Positions 8,717 to 19,800 are shown, counted from the first letter of the stretch. The stretch is 64,000 nt of DNA from CALECP01 sp964389925 (GCA_964389925.1 CAYMGE010000025.1:1-64000); one strand, 5' to 3'. Made by a program: numbers and translations. The notes: generated by a model not told the origin, from the letters alone.

Positions 8717-9082
8717 TTATTTGAGTGCAAAAACCCGTTTTAGAGCTTTGTCTATTTCGTCCACTAGTTGATCGGAAACTCTTCCCCGAATTCGCTTTAC
8801 TCGGATTCGATGGTCTATCGGTCGGGTATGAAGACAATCTATAACTGACTTTTTGGTTAATCCATTTTCACTCGTTGGTTTGAGTACAACATTTGTGACA
8901 ATTCGACCTTTTTTCTCATTCCACGCAGTGATAGGCGCAACATGAATGACAGGGGAACGTGCGTTATAGCGATCATTCGTGACGATCACACAAGGTCGTA
9001 TCTTGCCCATCTCTGATCCCGCCACGGGTTCAAGATCGACATCCACAATCATTCCACGATTAAATCGTTTTATTCTGGCCAC
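8717..9082 (-). CDS. MazF/PemK-type endoribonuclease toxin
   Basis: A 121-residue toxin of the MazF/PemK family, expected to cleave mRNA at short motifs. The family opening GMIVDVDLEPVAGSEMGK is at residues 10-27, followed by IRPCVIVTN, the AP-ITAW strand and the C-terminal SVIDCLHTRPID, which carry the residues usual in the active-site groove. It overlaps the upstream antitoxin gene by 13 bp, the normal antitoxin-toxin order. The region has no CGGCCG palindrome except one in the antitoxin gene. The RNA target site cannot be predicted. Confidence 0.88.
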   Translation of the reverse strand: MARIKRFNRGMIVDVDLEPVAGSEMGKIRPCVIVTNDRYNARSPVIHVAPITAWNEKKGRIVTNVVLKPTSENGLTKKSVIDCLHTRPIDHRIRVKRIRGRVSDQLVDEIDKALKRVFALK

Positions 9083-9303
9083 CCTTCAATTGCTCCTTCA
9101 ACCCACTCTTGCGCTTCTTGATCATCATCGTAAATCTCTGCGATAAGTTCGGCCGATTCTGCTAATAGTTGCTCTTCTAATTGTTGATGAAACAAATCTA
9201 GAGCAGCTCGAACCATCGCACTACGATCCTTATAACCATAGACCTTATGCGATTGCAAAAACCTCGTTTGTGGTTTTGTTATACTAACTTTCGTTTGCAC
9301 CAT
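9070..9303 (-). CDS. Ribbon-helix-helix type antitoxin of the MazF-like toxin
   Basis: The chosen ATG at 9303 gives 77 residues beginning MVQTKVSITKPQTRFLQ; AGGAG lies about 8 nt upstream, whereas a longer frame starting at 9456 lacks support. A short strand then helices (YGYKDRSAMVRAALDLFHQQ) suit a ribbon-helix-helix DNA-binding domain. The acidic C-terminus (EIYDDDQEAQEWVEGAI) is the part that would mask the toxin. Its gene precedes and overlaps the toxin gene. A consensus promoter lies 26-54 bp upstream, and an inverted pair CCTATAT/ATATAGG near it could be the autoregulatory operator. Confidence 0.8.
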   Translation of the reverse strand: MVQTKVSITKPQTRFLQSHKVYGYKDRSAMVRAALDLFHQQLEEQLLAESAELIAEIYDDDQEAQEWVEGAIEGWPE

Positions 9304-9328
9304 ACCTACGCTCCTATATGTAGCTCTT

Positions 9329-9357
9329 ATTTTAAGGTCTAATATAGGTTCTGTCAA
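9329..9357 (-). promoter_or_regulatory. Promoter of the antitoxin-toxin operon
   Basis: On the minus strand a perfect -35 box TTGACA (9357-9352) and a -10 box TAAAAT (9334-9329) are separated by 17 nt. The arms CCTATAT (9342-9348) and ATATAGG (9313-9319), read on the minus strand, flank the -10 box and may bind the antitoxin. The antitoxin ATG lies 26 nt downstream of the -10 box. Confidence 0.65.
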
Positions 9358-9421
9358 TTGGGTCTGAATGACAAATCGGAAAAAACGAGATACAGTTAGA
9401 ATATAGACTTTGAGGATAGCA

Positions 9422-9868
9422 ATGGACCCCGAACAAACCCTTCTCGAACGCGCCATCGAAATAGCCGTCCAAGCGCACGCTGGACAAACCCAAAAGGACG
9501 GAACGCCCTACATTCTGCACCCGCTGCACGTCATGATGCAGATGGAAGATGAAGAGGCGCAGATTGTCGCCGTGCTGCATGACGTGGTGGAGGACACGGA
9601 GGTGACGCTGGCAGATTTACAGGCGGAAGGGTTTTCAGATGAGGTTGTCGTGGCGATTAGTTTGATTACGCGCCAGAAAGGGATGAGCTATGAGCAGTTC
9701 ATCGAGGAGATCGCGCCCAACGATTTGGCACGGCGTGTCAAGCTGGCAGATTTGGAACACAACATGGATGTGCGTCGCTTGCCGATTCCGATGATTGAGA
9801 AAGATTTTGAGCGGCTGATACAGTATCGTGAAGCGTATGAACGGCTGAAGTATGTTATCGAAGAATGA
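9422..9868 (+). CDS. HD-domain hydrolase of the SpoT/MESH1 type
   Basis: A 148-residue stand-alone HD protein. It contains the pattern AHAGQTQKDGTPYILHPLHV near residue 18, the HD motif LHDVVEDTEVT near 54, and LADLEHNM near 105, all as in the hydrolase half of SpoT and in MESH1. It may degrade (p)ppGpp or a related nucleotide; the synthetase domain is absent. The ATG at 9422 is preceded by GAGGA, so an upstream TTG at 9410 is not used here. It overlaps the start of the broken phosphorylase gene. Substrate is inferred only from family membership. Confidence 0.82.
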   Translation: MDPEQTLLERAIEIAVQAHAGQTQKDGTPYILHPLHVMMQMEDEEAQIVAVLHDVVEDTEVTLADLQAEGFSDEVVVAISLITRQKGMSYEQFIEEIAPNDLARRVKLADLEHNMDVRRLPIPMIEKDFERLIQYREAYERLKYVIEE

Positions 9869-10332
9869 GTTTCCGATTCTTGAGTATGATGATGCGCGGG
9901 TGGCGGTGATTGAGCCAAGCAACTTCATTGAGAAACGCGACGTGCCAGCAGGGTGCGTTTTTTGCTTTTTTCAGGACGTGTTGACAAAGCTGCGGGATAA
10001 GGAAACCTCTTACCATTATTTGCCGCCGATTCGCATCGTAATCGCTGCAACGCTCACGGCGAACTCCATTCCAGACGTGCAGGGTCGCACATGGACAGCA
10101 GACGCACCCTATCGAGAAACACGCGCGAAAATCGACTATGGAAGCAGCAGCGTTTTTCGCCATCGCGCAGTTTCGCAACGTGCGTTTTGGGCAAATTTTG
10201 CGTGGTGGGGATGACTTAAGTAGTGAAATTTGGGACAATAGAGGCTGGCAAAAAGCTGGCAGCGTGCGTGAGCGCGTTTTTTGGTTAGCGGTAGAGGCGT
10301 GTCAAAAACTGGTGGATGACTTTGCAGCATAG
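9852..10332 (+). pseudogene. Broken nucleoside phosphorylase family gene
   Basis: The first frame (from 9852) begins NEFPILEYDDARVAVIEPSN and contains SYHYLPP and TWTADAPYRETRAKI; a second frame (10138-10332) continues with MEAAAFFAIAQFRN, GQILRGGDDLS and the family's C-terminal SVRERVFWLAVEACQKL. In intact purine/uridine phosphorylase superfamily proteins of about 250 residues these segments belong to one chain. Here the middle of the domain between about residue 50 and SYHYLPP is missing, a dozen residues are lost before MEAAAFF, and the frame shifts there. The gene is therefore a decayed remnant overlapping the HD gene by 17 bp. Confidence 0.75.
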
Positions 10333-10386
10333 CATGATTTGTGCATACACACGCTAGAATCAGCCATATAGAAACGATTTTAAGCT

Positions 10387-10417
10387 AAAGCCGATCAATC
10401 AGTGAACTATCGGTTTT
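10387..10417 (+). promoter_or_regulatory. Hairpin in the ilvE leader
   Basis: AAAGCCGAT (10387-10395) can pair with ATCGGTTTT (10409-10417) through nine pairs including one G-U, with a 13-nt loop, ending in four T. It lies 17 nt before the ilvE start. It resembles a weak terminator and may be an attenuator, but no antiterminator or leader peptide was found. Confidence 0.3.
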
Positions 10418-10434
10418 GTACAAAGGATTAAGAC

Positions 10435-11502
10435 ATGGATATTCAAGTAGTATCGCTCGCGGAAGAGAGTCTAAAAAAGATGCCTGAGAACTTCGTCTTC
10501 GGCCGAAATTTCGCCAATCGCATGTTCACGCAACGTTACCATGCCGATAAAGGTTGGTATGATGCAAAAATTGATCGTTATCGGCCGATTGAACTGATGC
10601 CAGCCGCAGCCGTTTTCCACTATGGTCAAGAGCTGTTTGAAGGCACAAAAGCGTATCGTCGCCCTGATGGTCACATCAATCTATTTCGCACAATTGAAAA
10701 TGCCAAGCGATTTAACAGCTCTGCGGCGCGTGTTTCGATGCCACAAGTTGACCCTGAGTTTCATGTTGATGCGATTGCACAATTGATCAAGATAGAGGCA
10801 GATTGGGTTCCTGATGCGCCGAGTGCGATGTATATTCGGCCGACACTCATCGCCACCGCCGCCCAGCTCGGCCTCGCCGCCAGCCCTGAATACCTTCACT
10901 TTATCATCGTTGGCCCCGTCGGCAACTACTTTGCACAGGGGTTGCGACCGCTGCCCGTTTGGGTTGAGACCGAATACGTGCGGGCGGTTCCGGGCGGAAC
11001 GGGCAACGTAAAAGTTGGCGGCAACTATGCGGCAGCGGTCTACGTCTCTGAACAGGCAAAAGAGAAGGGATATGCCCAAGTGCTGTGGCTTGATGGCAAA
11101 GAGCGCAAATACGTTGAAGAGGTCGGCGCGATGAATATCGCGTTTGTCTACAATAATAAGCACATTGTCACGCCAGAGTTGAGTGGCTCGATTCTGCCCG
11201 GCATCACACGCGATTCGATTTTGCGGATGGCTCCGGACATGGGGTTCTCTGTTGAGGAAGCACGCATCGACATCAACGACGTGATTCGTGACATCAAATC
11301 AGGCGAGATTACGGAGGCATTTGGGATGGGAACGGCGGCTGTCGTTGCGCCTGTCGGCGAGCTTGGCTTGGGTGACGAAAAGTATGTGGTTGGCACGGAG
11401 CCAGATAAAATTGGAAGCCAAATCCGTGAGCGGTTGATGGATATTCAATTCGGCCGAATTCCAGACCCTTACGGCTGGACGTACACGATTGAAGTTGATT
11501 AG
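10435..11502 (+). CDS. ilvE: Branched-chain amino acid aminotransferase
   Basis: A class IV PLP-dependent aminotransferase that makes valine, leucine and isoleucine from their keto acids with glutamate. The 355 residues match the longer type-II BCAT form. The substrate-pocket motif FEGTKAYRRPDG is near residue 64, the lysine segment GNVKVGGNYAA near 188, the EVGAMNIAF motif near 226, LPGITRDSIL near 259 and EAFGMGTAAVVAPV near 297. AGGA lies upstream of the ATG. It stands alone after the pseudogene and ends at a strong terminator facing pyrB. Confidence 0.95.
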   Translation: MDIQVVSLAEESLKKMPENFVFGRNFANRMFTQRYHADKGWYDAKIDRYRPIELMPAAAVFHYGQELFEGTKAYRRPDGHINLFRTIENAKRFNSSAARVSMPQVDPEFHVDAIAQLIKIEADWVPDAPSAMYIRPTLIATAAQLGLAASPEYLHFIIVGPVGNYFAQGLRPLPVWVETEYVRAVPGGTGNVKVGGNYAAAVYVSEQAKEKGYAQVLWLDGKERKYVEEVGAMNIAFVYNNKHIVTPELSGSILPGITRDSILRMAPDMGFSVEEARIDINDVIRDIKSGEITEAFGMGTAAVVAPVGELGLGDEKYVVGTEPDKIGSQIRERLMDIQFGRIPDPYGWTYTIEVD

Positions 11503-11514
11503 TTGCTCAAAACA

Positions 11515-11557
11515 GAACGAAGTTCCTGCGGGAATTTTCCGTTCAGGAACTTCGTTC
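11515..11557. terminator. Bidirectional terminator-like hairpin between ilvE and pyrB
   Basis: Perfect 14-bp arms, GAACGAAGTTCCTG at 11515-11528 and its complement at 11544-11557, enclose a 15-nt loop that contains a further GGAA/TTCC pair. It lies between the convergent ends of ilvE and pyrB. No long T run follows, so termination strength is uncertain. Confidence 0.6.
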
Positions 11558-11566
11558 AACACCGTT

Positions 11567-12547
11567 CTAAGCCTTTCCCAAAACCCCTGCTAACAACGCC
11601 ATCCGAATAAACATCCCATTACGCGCTTGCCGAAAATAGGCAGCGCGTGGGTCTGCGTCAACTGATTCGGCGATTTCACCGACACGGGGCAGGGGGTGCA
11701 TAATCACCATTTTTTCTTTTGCCTTCTTCATAAGCTCAGGCGTAATAATGTAAGCATTTTTGACCGATTCATATTGGCTCAAATCGCTAAAACGCTCCTT
11801 CTGCACACGAGTGACGTACAGGACATCAACCTCCTCAATGACTTCCACCACATCATGCACCTCGCGCACATCCAAACCTGCATCACGAACGCGGTTCATC
11901 AGGCGAAGTGGCAGGCGCAGAATTTCAGGCGAAACATAGCGCAGCTTGACATCATAAGCAGCGAGCAGTTTTGTCAGCGAGTGGACAGTCCGCCCAAAGC
12001 GTAAATCGCCCACCATCGCAATGTTCAGCCCGTCAATCGTGCCAAGCTCATCCTGAATGGTGAATAGGTCAAGCAGTGCCTGTGTGGGATGCTCGCCCGC
12101 ACCATCGCCAGCATTGAGGATTGGGACAGAGGCGGCCGAAGCAGCCTCCACCGCCGAGCCAATCACAGGATGTCGCAGCACAATCGCATCGGCATACTGT
12201 TGCAAAACGCGCATCGTGTCACCTAACGTCTCTCCTTTGCTGACAGAGGAGAAGTTCACGCCCGACGTGATCGGGATGACGGAGCCGCCGAGACGCTGCA
12301 TCGCTGCAATGAAGCTGGATGAGGTGCGTGTACTCGGTTCGTAGAAGATGCAGGCGAGGACGTAACCTTTCAGGAGATCGGCCGAGCCAACGCGGTCACA
12401 CATCTCGCGCATTTCACGTGTGCGCTTGAAAATGTATTCGATCTTCTCGCGTTCAAACTGCCCAACAGAGAGGACATCCATCCCTTTGAGCATGTCATAT
12501 TCAGTCGTTTTTTCGATCAATTGTGTATAGTCAAATAGCTGATTCAT
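11567..12547 (-). CDS. pyrB: Aspartate carbamoyltransferase catalytic chain
   Basis: Joins carbamoyl phosphate and aspartate, the committed step of pyrimidine synthesis, in the cytoplasm. The 326 residues carry the carbamoyl phosphate signature FYEPSTRTSSSF near residue 70, HPTQALLDLFTIQDELG near 154, the MVGDLRFGRTVHSL loop near 177 and the C-terminal MHPLPRVGEI near 288 that binds aspartate. No regulatory chain gene (pyrI) is adjacent. It lies 38 bp downstream of pyrC in the same direction, so the two form a pyrCB operon, unlike the pyrBI order of E. coli. Confidence 0.95.
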   Translation of the reverse strand: MNQLFDYTQLIEKTTEYDMLKGMDVLSVGQFEREKIEYIFKRTREMREMCDRVGSADLLKGYVLACIFYEPSTRTSSSFIAAMQRLGGSVIPITSGVNFSSVSKGETLGDTMRVLQQYADAIVLRHPVIGSAVEAASAASVPILNAGDGAGEHPTQALLDLFTIQDELGTIDGLNIAMVGDLRFGRTVHSLTKLLAAYDVKLRYVSPEILRLPLRLMNRVRDAGLDVREVHDVVEVIEEVDVLYVTRVQKERFSDLSQYESVKNAYIITPELMKKAKEKMVIMHPLPRVGEIAESVDADPRAAYFRQARNGMFIRMALLAGVLGKA

Positions 12548-12585
12548 CTTTTCTCCGATTGATAATTCATTTTACGTGAATATGT

Positions 12586-13644
12586 TTAGGTCAAAATTCG
12601 GCCGATGCCCCCCTCGACCAAAACATCCCCATCCTCAAACACCGTCTCACCACGCAAGACAACCTTGCTGACGCGCCCAGCGACCTCCCACCCATCAAAA
12701 GGTGTCCAGCCAACTTTTGTTTTCAAATTGGCATTGCTGATTTTCACGCGCTGCGACAGATCAAACTCGACAGATGTGTTGGGTTGATCGGGCAGGTTGA
12801 AGATATGTTTTGGGTTGTCGTGCATGAGTTCGATCAGGCGTTCTTGTGTCAATCGGCCGTCTACCACCGCTGTCATCATCAACGGCAAAGATGTTTCCAG
12901 CCCAACAATACCGGGTGGGGGTGAATCGCTGCGTTTTTCGGTCAGCGTGTGTGGGGCATGATCGGTGGCGATGCAATCGACGGTCTCGTTGATGTGTTCC
13001 CAGAGCACGGCGACATCATCGGCCGAGCCTAACACAGGCCGCATATCTGCCAATGTTCCCATTCGCTCCCGATCCGCCTTTGTCATAAACAGATGATGCG
13101 GTGCGACTTCACAAGTCACCTTTAAGCCGCGCATCTTTGCATCTGCGATCAACTCGATCTCTTCACGCCGGCTGACATGCACGATATGAACGGCACGGTC
13201 ATAAATTGCCGATAACCCAATCGCCACCGCCACGCTTTGCTTCTCTGCATGAAACGCGATCAATTTCTCACGCGGCCACAGCTTAAAAGCCTGTGCCAGC
13301 GTTGGAACTTCGTCGACGCGCAGCTTACCAAAGGTGTCATTCAGATAAATTTTGAGCGCAACAGCGTAATCGGCCGCGCCCCGCAACTCCTTCAAATCTT
13401 CCCCACTCGCCCCCGCATATAGCCCCACATCACAAACGATCTCGTCGCGCATGACTTCGTGTGTTTGCGCTAGCACATCCGCGTTTGTCAACGGTGGTGA
13501 CGTGTTGGGCATTCCTAAAATCATTGTTATGCCGCCGGCTAAGGCGGCCGATGTGCCTGTGGCAAACGTCTCTTTGTGTTCACCGCCCGGCACACGCAAA
13601 TGGGTGTGAACATCGATCAATCCTGGTAACTTCAATATGCTCAT
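12586..13644 (-). CDS. pyrC: Dihydroorotase
   Basis: Cyclises carbamoyl aspartate to dihydroorotate. The 352-residue protein resembles the CAD-like dihydroorotase with a short N-terminus. Metal ligands are visible as DVHTHLR near residue 11, HAEKQS near 132, HIVHVSRREE near 154, EVAPHHLFMT near 181 and ATDHAPHT near 227. The ATG at 13644 is chosen because the conserved GLIDVHTHLR starts nine residues in, leaving no room for a later start. No ribosome site is visible; the nine-T tract of an upstream hairpin ends 5 nt before the start codon. It is followed by pyrB. Confidence 0.93.
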   Translation of the reverse strand: MSILKLPGLIDVHTHLRVPGGEHKETFATGTSAALAGGITMILGMPNTSPPLTNADVLAQTHEVMRDEIVCDVGLYAGASGEDLKELRGAADYAVALKIYLNDTFGKLRVDEVPTLAQAFKLWPREKLIAFHAEKQSVAVAIGLSAIYDRAVHIVHVSRREEIELIADAKMRGLKVTCEVAPHHLFMTKADRERMGTLADMRPVLGSADDVAVLWEHINETVDCIATDHAPHTLTEKRSDSPPPGIVGLETSLPLMMTAVVDGRLTQERLIELMHDNPKHIFNLPDQPNTSVEFDLSQRVKISNANLKTKVGWTPFDGWEVAGRVSKVVLRGETVFEDGDVLVEGGIGRILT

Positions 13645-13649
13645 TATGC

Positions 13650-13688
13650 AAAAAAAAAGCCCAACTCCCCGCTGGAGTTAGGCTTTTT
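13650..13688 (-). terminator. Strong intrinsic terminator, possible pyrC leader attenuator
   Basis: On the minus strand a 15-bp stem with one G-U pair (arms 13688-13674 and 13668-13654, loop of 5 nt) is followed by nine consecutive T (13658-13650). The stem also ends in T on the plus strand. It lies about 130 bp after the giant gene's stop, so it could simply end that transcript. Because its T tract ends 5 nt before the pyrC ATG, any pyrC promoter must lie upstream of it or overlap it, which makes attenuation or UTP-sensitive slippage on the T tract plausible. Confidence 0.8.
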
Positions 13689-13814
13689 CAAAATAGTTTT
13701 CTGCTCGGATATTATCTTTCATACCGAGACAGGATGTTAACTGGCTTTACAGATTTCTGCAAATGTCGTTTTGACGCGCCCACATTTTCTGGAAAACGAA
13801 GAATTGAGGACAGC

Positions 13815-16800
13815 TCATCGTCTCTTAAACACAATACCAGTCAACCCCAAAATCAACAGCGCAAATGCGACCAATAGCGGTGATTGGCGCAAGATAGCCG
13901 CGTAACCGCTCGCACCAATCGCTGTTGGAACAGTGATGACAACGGGAGGTGCGGGAAGTGCCTGCTGCTCCGTTGGCGTGTCATCGCTGCTGACAACGGG
14001 CGCGGTAAGGGCTGTTTTATTGGCAGATGCGTTGTTTACCGAGCGTGAGGGAGCCACATCAAAATCGATGCTTAGACTTGAGTTGACGTATCCATACGCC
14101 TCAATTTGGTAGACACCTGCAACAGGTGCGGCAAATGAGACGCAATCGGCCGCCTCCTCCGTAATGCTAAACACCACAGGCTCGGTCGGCCAGTTGGGTG
14201 GCCAGACGTACAAATCACCATCACCGCTGTAAGTTGTGAGGCAAACACTCACTGTTTCACCCAGCTCGTAGGCGCGACGATAGAGGCGAGCCTGTCCAGC
14301 AGCCAACGTGTCGGTGCCAGTGGTGAGGTTGATAAACGCCTCTTGTGGTTGTAGCGAGATGTTTCCGGCTTCATCGGCCGCCCAAACTTGGATGTATTTC
14401 GCACCGGGCTTTGGCGAGAGCAACCAGTTTATCGTCGCGGCCGAGCCATAATCGATCCAGCCGGAGTTGTGGATAGGAACCCACGTGTTGGTGTTTTGAT
14501 TGTAGACAAATTCGATGAAGAGCAGTGCGTCTACGCCAGAGCCACTATCCGTTGCGTTTGTTCGTAGGGTGACGTTCGGATTACTGGTGAACTCTGCGCC
14601 ATTTTTGATCGAGAATGCCGTCACAATCGGTGGTTCGGTCTCGATGGGTGGCAGCATGACGATGACTTTACGGCTGATGATATTGTTAGTCTCGACACTC
14701 TCGCTATATTCATCTAACGGGTCAATATGCACCCAGATGTTGCGCGACCCACTTAGCTCAGGTACCCAACGAATGCTCGTATCGACAAAACCATCGACAT
14801 CAACTGAGACGATTTTTTCAGCCAAAACGGTTGACCCCTCATAGAAGCGCACAAGGACGTTATCAATCGTCGCGGTGCCACCTTGACGATGGATGCGAAT
14901 GCCCATTTCGGTTTCCTGCCCTGCAACAGGCACGACGGGATTGAGCCATAGCTCACTGTCCATGCTAGTTAGGTCATCGTGGACGGTTCCATCGATGACC
15001 GTGTAGCTATCATTGATGGTTGCGTGCTGCCCATCGGCCGACACCCGCACATCATGCACGCCAACCTGCGCCCCAGTTGGCACAACCGCCAGCAGATAAG
15101 TCTGGTTGATAAACGTCGTTGCCAACGGCGTATTGCCCAAAAACGCCTTTGTCGCGGCTGTGAAGCCATCCCCATAGATGTAAACTTCGTTGGGCAAATT
15201 GTTCACGCCCGTTTGTGGCAAAACGGCATCAACCTCAATCTGTGCGCTTTGCGGCTCTGTTGTGAGCGTAGGGGGTGTATCAGGGGTTGGTGTGGGTAGT
15301 GGTGCATCGTCATAGGTGAGCGTGAAGCGATGGACGATATTTTCCCAGTTCTCGCCGACGTAGAGGTTGCCTGTCGGCTCATCCCAGACGAGGGTATTGA
15401 GCCATGCGCCGGTGAGCGTGTATGATTGAACGATGTGTTGTGTTAGTGTGTCTATCACCTGCACCATGCCGTCGTTAGAGCTGAGGAGGACGATGAGGCG
15501 GTTATCGGCCGATTGCACCATGTCGCGCGGGTCATTACCAACCTGTAAATCCCGCTCAACGCGCCACAGTTCAAGATCGATTACGCGCAAGCGTCCGCGA
15601 CCTGCTTGGCTAACAAACGCATGACGACCATCGGCACTGAACGCCACGTCTCGATTAAAGCCCCCGTCCGTTTCAAGCATCTGCCATACGCCGCTTGTCT
15701 CGTTTAATCGCCAGAGTGCGTCATCCGCGCCAACGTACAACGTGCCGTCAGGTGCATAGGCGAGCCGACCGGGGCGCGTCATCGCTTGGCTAAGTTCGAC
15801 AACACCCGTCAAAAGATCAATCGTATAAACGCCGCCGCTGTCATCACCACTGACGTAAAGCGTTTCGCCATCCGCGCTGAGAAGCATATTGGTTGGGTCA
15901 GGAACGTTTTCAAACACCCGCGTCACCAATCCTGATGCAATCTCAAGCGCGACAACTTGTTCATCTTGGTCTAAACCGACAAACAGCGACACACCATCTG
16001 CACTATAGGCCAATGCTCGCGGTTTTGTGCCAACGTCAATTGCGTCGCCGATCTGCTCAAACGTCGTCTGATCGATGAGGTGAACGTCGTTCCAATAGTT
16101 GCTGCTGACAGCCAGCGTGCGCTTATCGGGAGACAGCACCATGCCCCATGGCTCATCCGCGTCGAACGTCGCGTCATCTTTGGTGAGCGCAGGCGGCGTG
16201 AGCGGGGTCGCCGTCGTGAAGTGTGAGATGTTTGTTTCAAGCCAGTTGCCAGCTGCATCACTGATGCCAAACAGACGCAGCGTGTAGTTCGTGCTGGCAA
16301 GCAGAGGTGCGTGGGGGACAAATGTGACTGTGCGATTGTCATTAGAGAAGACGTAATCGCCGGACAGGGCGGCCGCCTGTACTTCTGCATCTGTCATTGA
16401 ACGAACTGCTCGGCCGTTCGTCTCAAGCAAAGCAAACGTCCATTCATTCACCGAACTGCGATCAATCGGTTCACTAAACGTCACGTCGATTGGCGAAATG
16501 ACGCTAACACCCGTTGCAATGTCAGCTGGCACGTAGGAAACGATGGTAGGCGGCGTTTTATCAACCGTATCGTCCAGTTCCCAGACGAGCAGCGCGGTGT
16601 CTGCTTCACTTGATTGGTAGAGCGTGCGACCATCGGCCGATAGCACCACACGATAGCTACGCCCCGCCTGATGCAGCGTGTTGATGACGGTCGCCGTGCG
16701 CCAATCAACGACGGCAATCGCGCCGTCGCTGTGAACGTTGACGTAGATCGTCTCGCCATCGGGGCTAACGGTTAGCCATGTTGGATAATCACCAACAATT

Positions 16801-19800
16801 ACGCGAGCGACAATCTCTTCAGAGCGCAAATCAAAGCCCACAATTTCGTCAGTATCAGACGACGTAAACCAGACTTGGTTCCCATCTTTTGTCACCATCA
16901 AATCATACTGCGCCCAGCTTGGCAGCCCTGTGTAAAGTTTAAGCTGCTCGCCCGTCGTCGCATCTAGCACGGCGAGGCGATGTTGCCCTATCACGATTAG
17001 CTTTGAGCCATCGGGCGTTAACGCGACGGCATGTGCATCACGATCTTCTCCATTAAATGCCAGCCAGCGTGCCGTTTCTACATTGTTCACGGTGTCAATC
17101 ACAGAGATGTCGCTGCTGTGAACATTGGCGACGTATAGGATGGGTTGCGTTGGGTGTAGCGTGAAGCTGTCGGGCTGTCGGCCGACAGGAATCCCCTGCA
17201 CACCATCTGTCGTTGGATCGAGGTCAACGAGCGTATTATCGTTGAGGTCGATGATTAGCAGATCATCTACCTCCGGGCGGCTGATAAACGCCTTTGTGCC
17301 GCCCGGCGTGATAGCGATGTTGCGAACGCGATGCCCAACGGGGATGCGTGCGATCTCTTCAAGCGTCGTGCCGTCCAGCACGCGCACTTCGTTGCTGTAG
17401 TAGTTGGCGAAAAGAATGCGCGAGCCATCGGCCGTTACGGCTATACCACGCGGTGAATAAACCCCTTCACTCGTTGAATTGGCGAGGCGGAAAGATTGCT
17501 CGGCCGCGTACATCGCCGTGCGGAAGGTAGTTGTACTTTCTGCCGCCAGATTATTACCCACGACATCTTCTACACCTGTCGTGACGCGCAGCGTGTAATC
17601 GCTATTGGGCAGCAAGGTTACCTTTGGCTGGATAATGACGCGCTGGTTGTCATTGCTGATGTCGATGTCCACGCCCAGCGTCACGCCATTCTGCTCTAAC
17701 ACAAGCGTCTGCTCTGTCAGCGAAGCACGGTTGATCGCCTCGCTAAAATCGACAACCAGTGCAGCGTGAACTGGCACATTGCGTTCATCGTCAGCGGGCG
17801 AGAAGGCCGTCACCTGTGGGGGAGTTGCGTCGCTGTTGTCTGCGAGAAGGAAGGTATGCAATCGGCCGGGCGCACCATCTTGCGACACGTACAGGCGCGT
17901 GCCGTCTGGCGAGAGTGCGACATCTTCGGGTGATTGGGGGCGGCCGAAATGAAGCGTTTGCGCCACTTCAAAACTTCCCATATCAAAGACCTGAACGCCG
18001 CTCTCGCCCCGCGTGCCGATAAAGACAAAGCTGCCGTCCGGACTCCATGCCACCGTTTCAGGGTAGTCACCAACAATCGCTGTGCCAGTTGCTTGACCCG
18101 CGACGAGATCGACAAACATCAAGCGATCATCATGACGCGCTGTCTGCACCAGTTGGCGACCGTCGGGCGAGACCGCAATCTCGCCTGATGAACTGTACGG
18201 CGTTTCAATGACACGCCGTTCGGCCCAAACGTCAAATGGAATTTCAACCACGCGGTGATTACGGGCATAGTAAAGTGCATCTGCACTAATTGCTAAATAG
18301 ATGGGATCGTAGGTCGTGTCGAGAGAGCGAACAACTTGACCAAATGTCGAACTGTCGCTGTCTACGTCAATTTCGTGAATGCGGTTAATACCACCGCGCT
18401 CGGTGATGTAGAGACGGGTTCCCGCATCGTTGAGAACAATGCGCGACGGGTCAGCGAAGTCGAGATCGACGAGTTGTTGCCCATCGCTTAGACGCACAAC
18501 TCGGAAATCGTCATCGCGCCAGTTGAGAACATAGGCGAACTTGTTATCGGCCGAAAACAACACATCACCCGGATTATCGCCAACCCCTTCGATGACAGTA
18601 ATCAGATCATGTGTCGCTGTATCAAACAAGCTCAACGAATCGTTACCCTCATTGGCAACCAGCAGTTGGGTTCCGTCTCGGCTAACCGCGATCCCTTCAG
18701 GATAGTTGCGAGTTGCTCGATCAGCGATGTGACTGATCTGCTGTTCGGTCGGCTCTTTGACAACGGTAAAGCTAAAACTCTCGCCACTTGCCAACGCATT
18801 CCCGCTCAGGTCGGTGATGCTGTCACCGATGTTGCAGATGTACGTCTGCCCGACCTCAAATGCGTCGCGTGGGGCAAAGGCGACTTCGCGTGAATCGGCC
18901 GAAACCCCAATCCCGCCATCAACCCACTCCCCGTTTTCCTTCGTCACCCATAGGTTGAGTTCGGAGAGCGTGCCGGGGTCGATCATTTCGTCGAAGCGGA
19001 ACAGCAGTTGACCAAGTGGGGAGAGTTGGGTTGGGGGTTGTTCGGTGATGGTTGGGGGGGTGGAGTCGGCCGAGTTGCCAATCGTAAACGTTCCCGCAAA
19101 CGGTTGTAGCGCGTTGCCGACCTCGTTCTTATGCACGTCGCGCACGCCTTCACTGATGGTGATGCGATACTCACCAGCGGTGAGCGGCGCATCTGGCATA
19201 AACGTGACGTGCTTATGATTGCCCCACACAAACGACCCGCTGATTATGCTGCCGCCAATCTGCTCGACCGTCACCGTTTCGTCATTGACCGTTGCTCGAT
19301 CTGCCGGTGCATTAAATTCAATGCTAATCCCACCGTTTGTGCTGCCGCTGCTATTGAGGTCGGACACCTGCGGTGTGCCATCATGAACGCCATCGGGCAG
19401 ATAGGCAAATGCCGCACCTAAATCTATCCACGTTGCCAAGTCATAAATTTCCGTTTTATCCAATAACGCCATGTGGTCAACCGCATCGTTGATCGCGTCA
19501 ATGCGCGTTTGACGTGTATCATCGCCACGTGCATTGCCGATCAGCAGTTGGAACAAGAAGCTGTTGCGGGCATTCCCGTCTTGGATAATGTCGGTGTCAA
19601 GCGATGTGCGCCCTGTCTCTAGCAAATAGTCGTAGTTCTCACGGGTTCCAGTAATCGTCAGTCCGCCAGCTGGAGAATCTTCTGTGTGGCAGGAGGAGCA
19701 ATTTTCTTGTAGGGCTGGTAGCGCGTGTGTCATAAAATCGACGACCTCGCCGCGTGTGTTTAAGTCTACTGGTGCGGGAATTGCACCGATGTCGCGCTGT

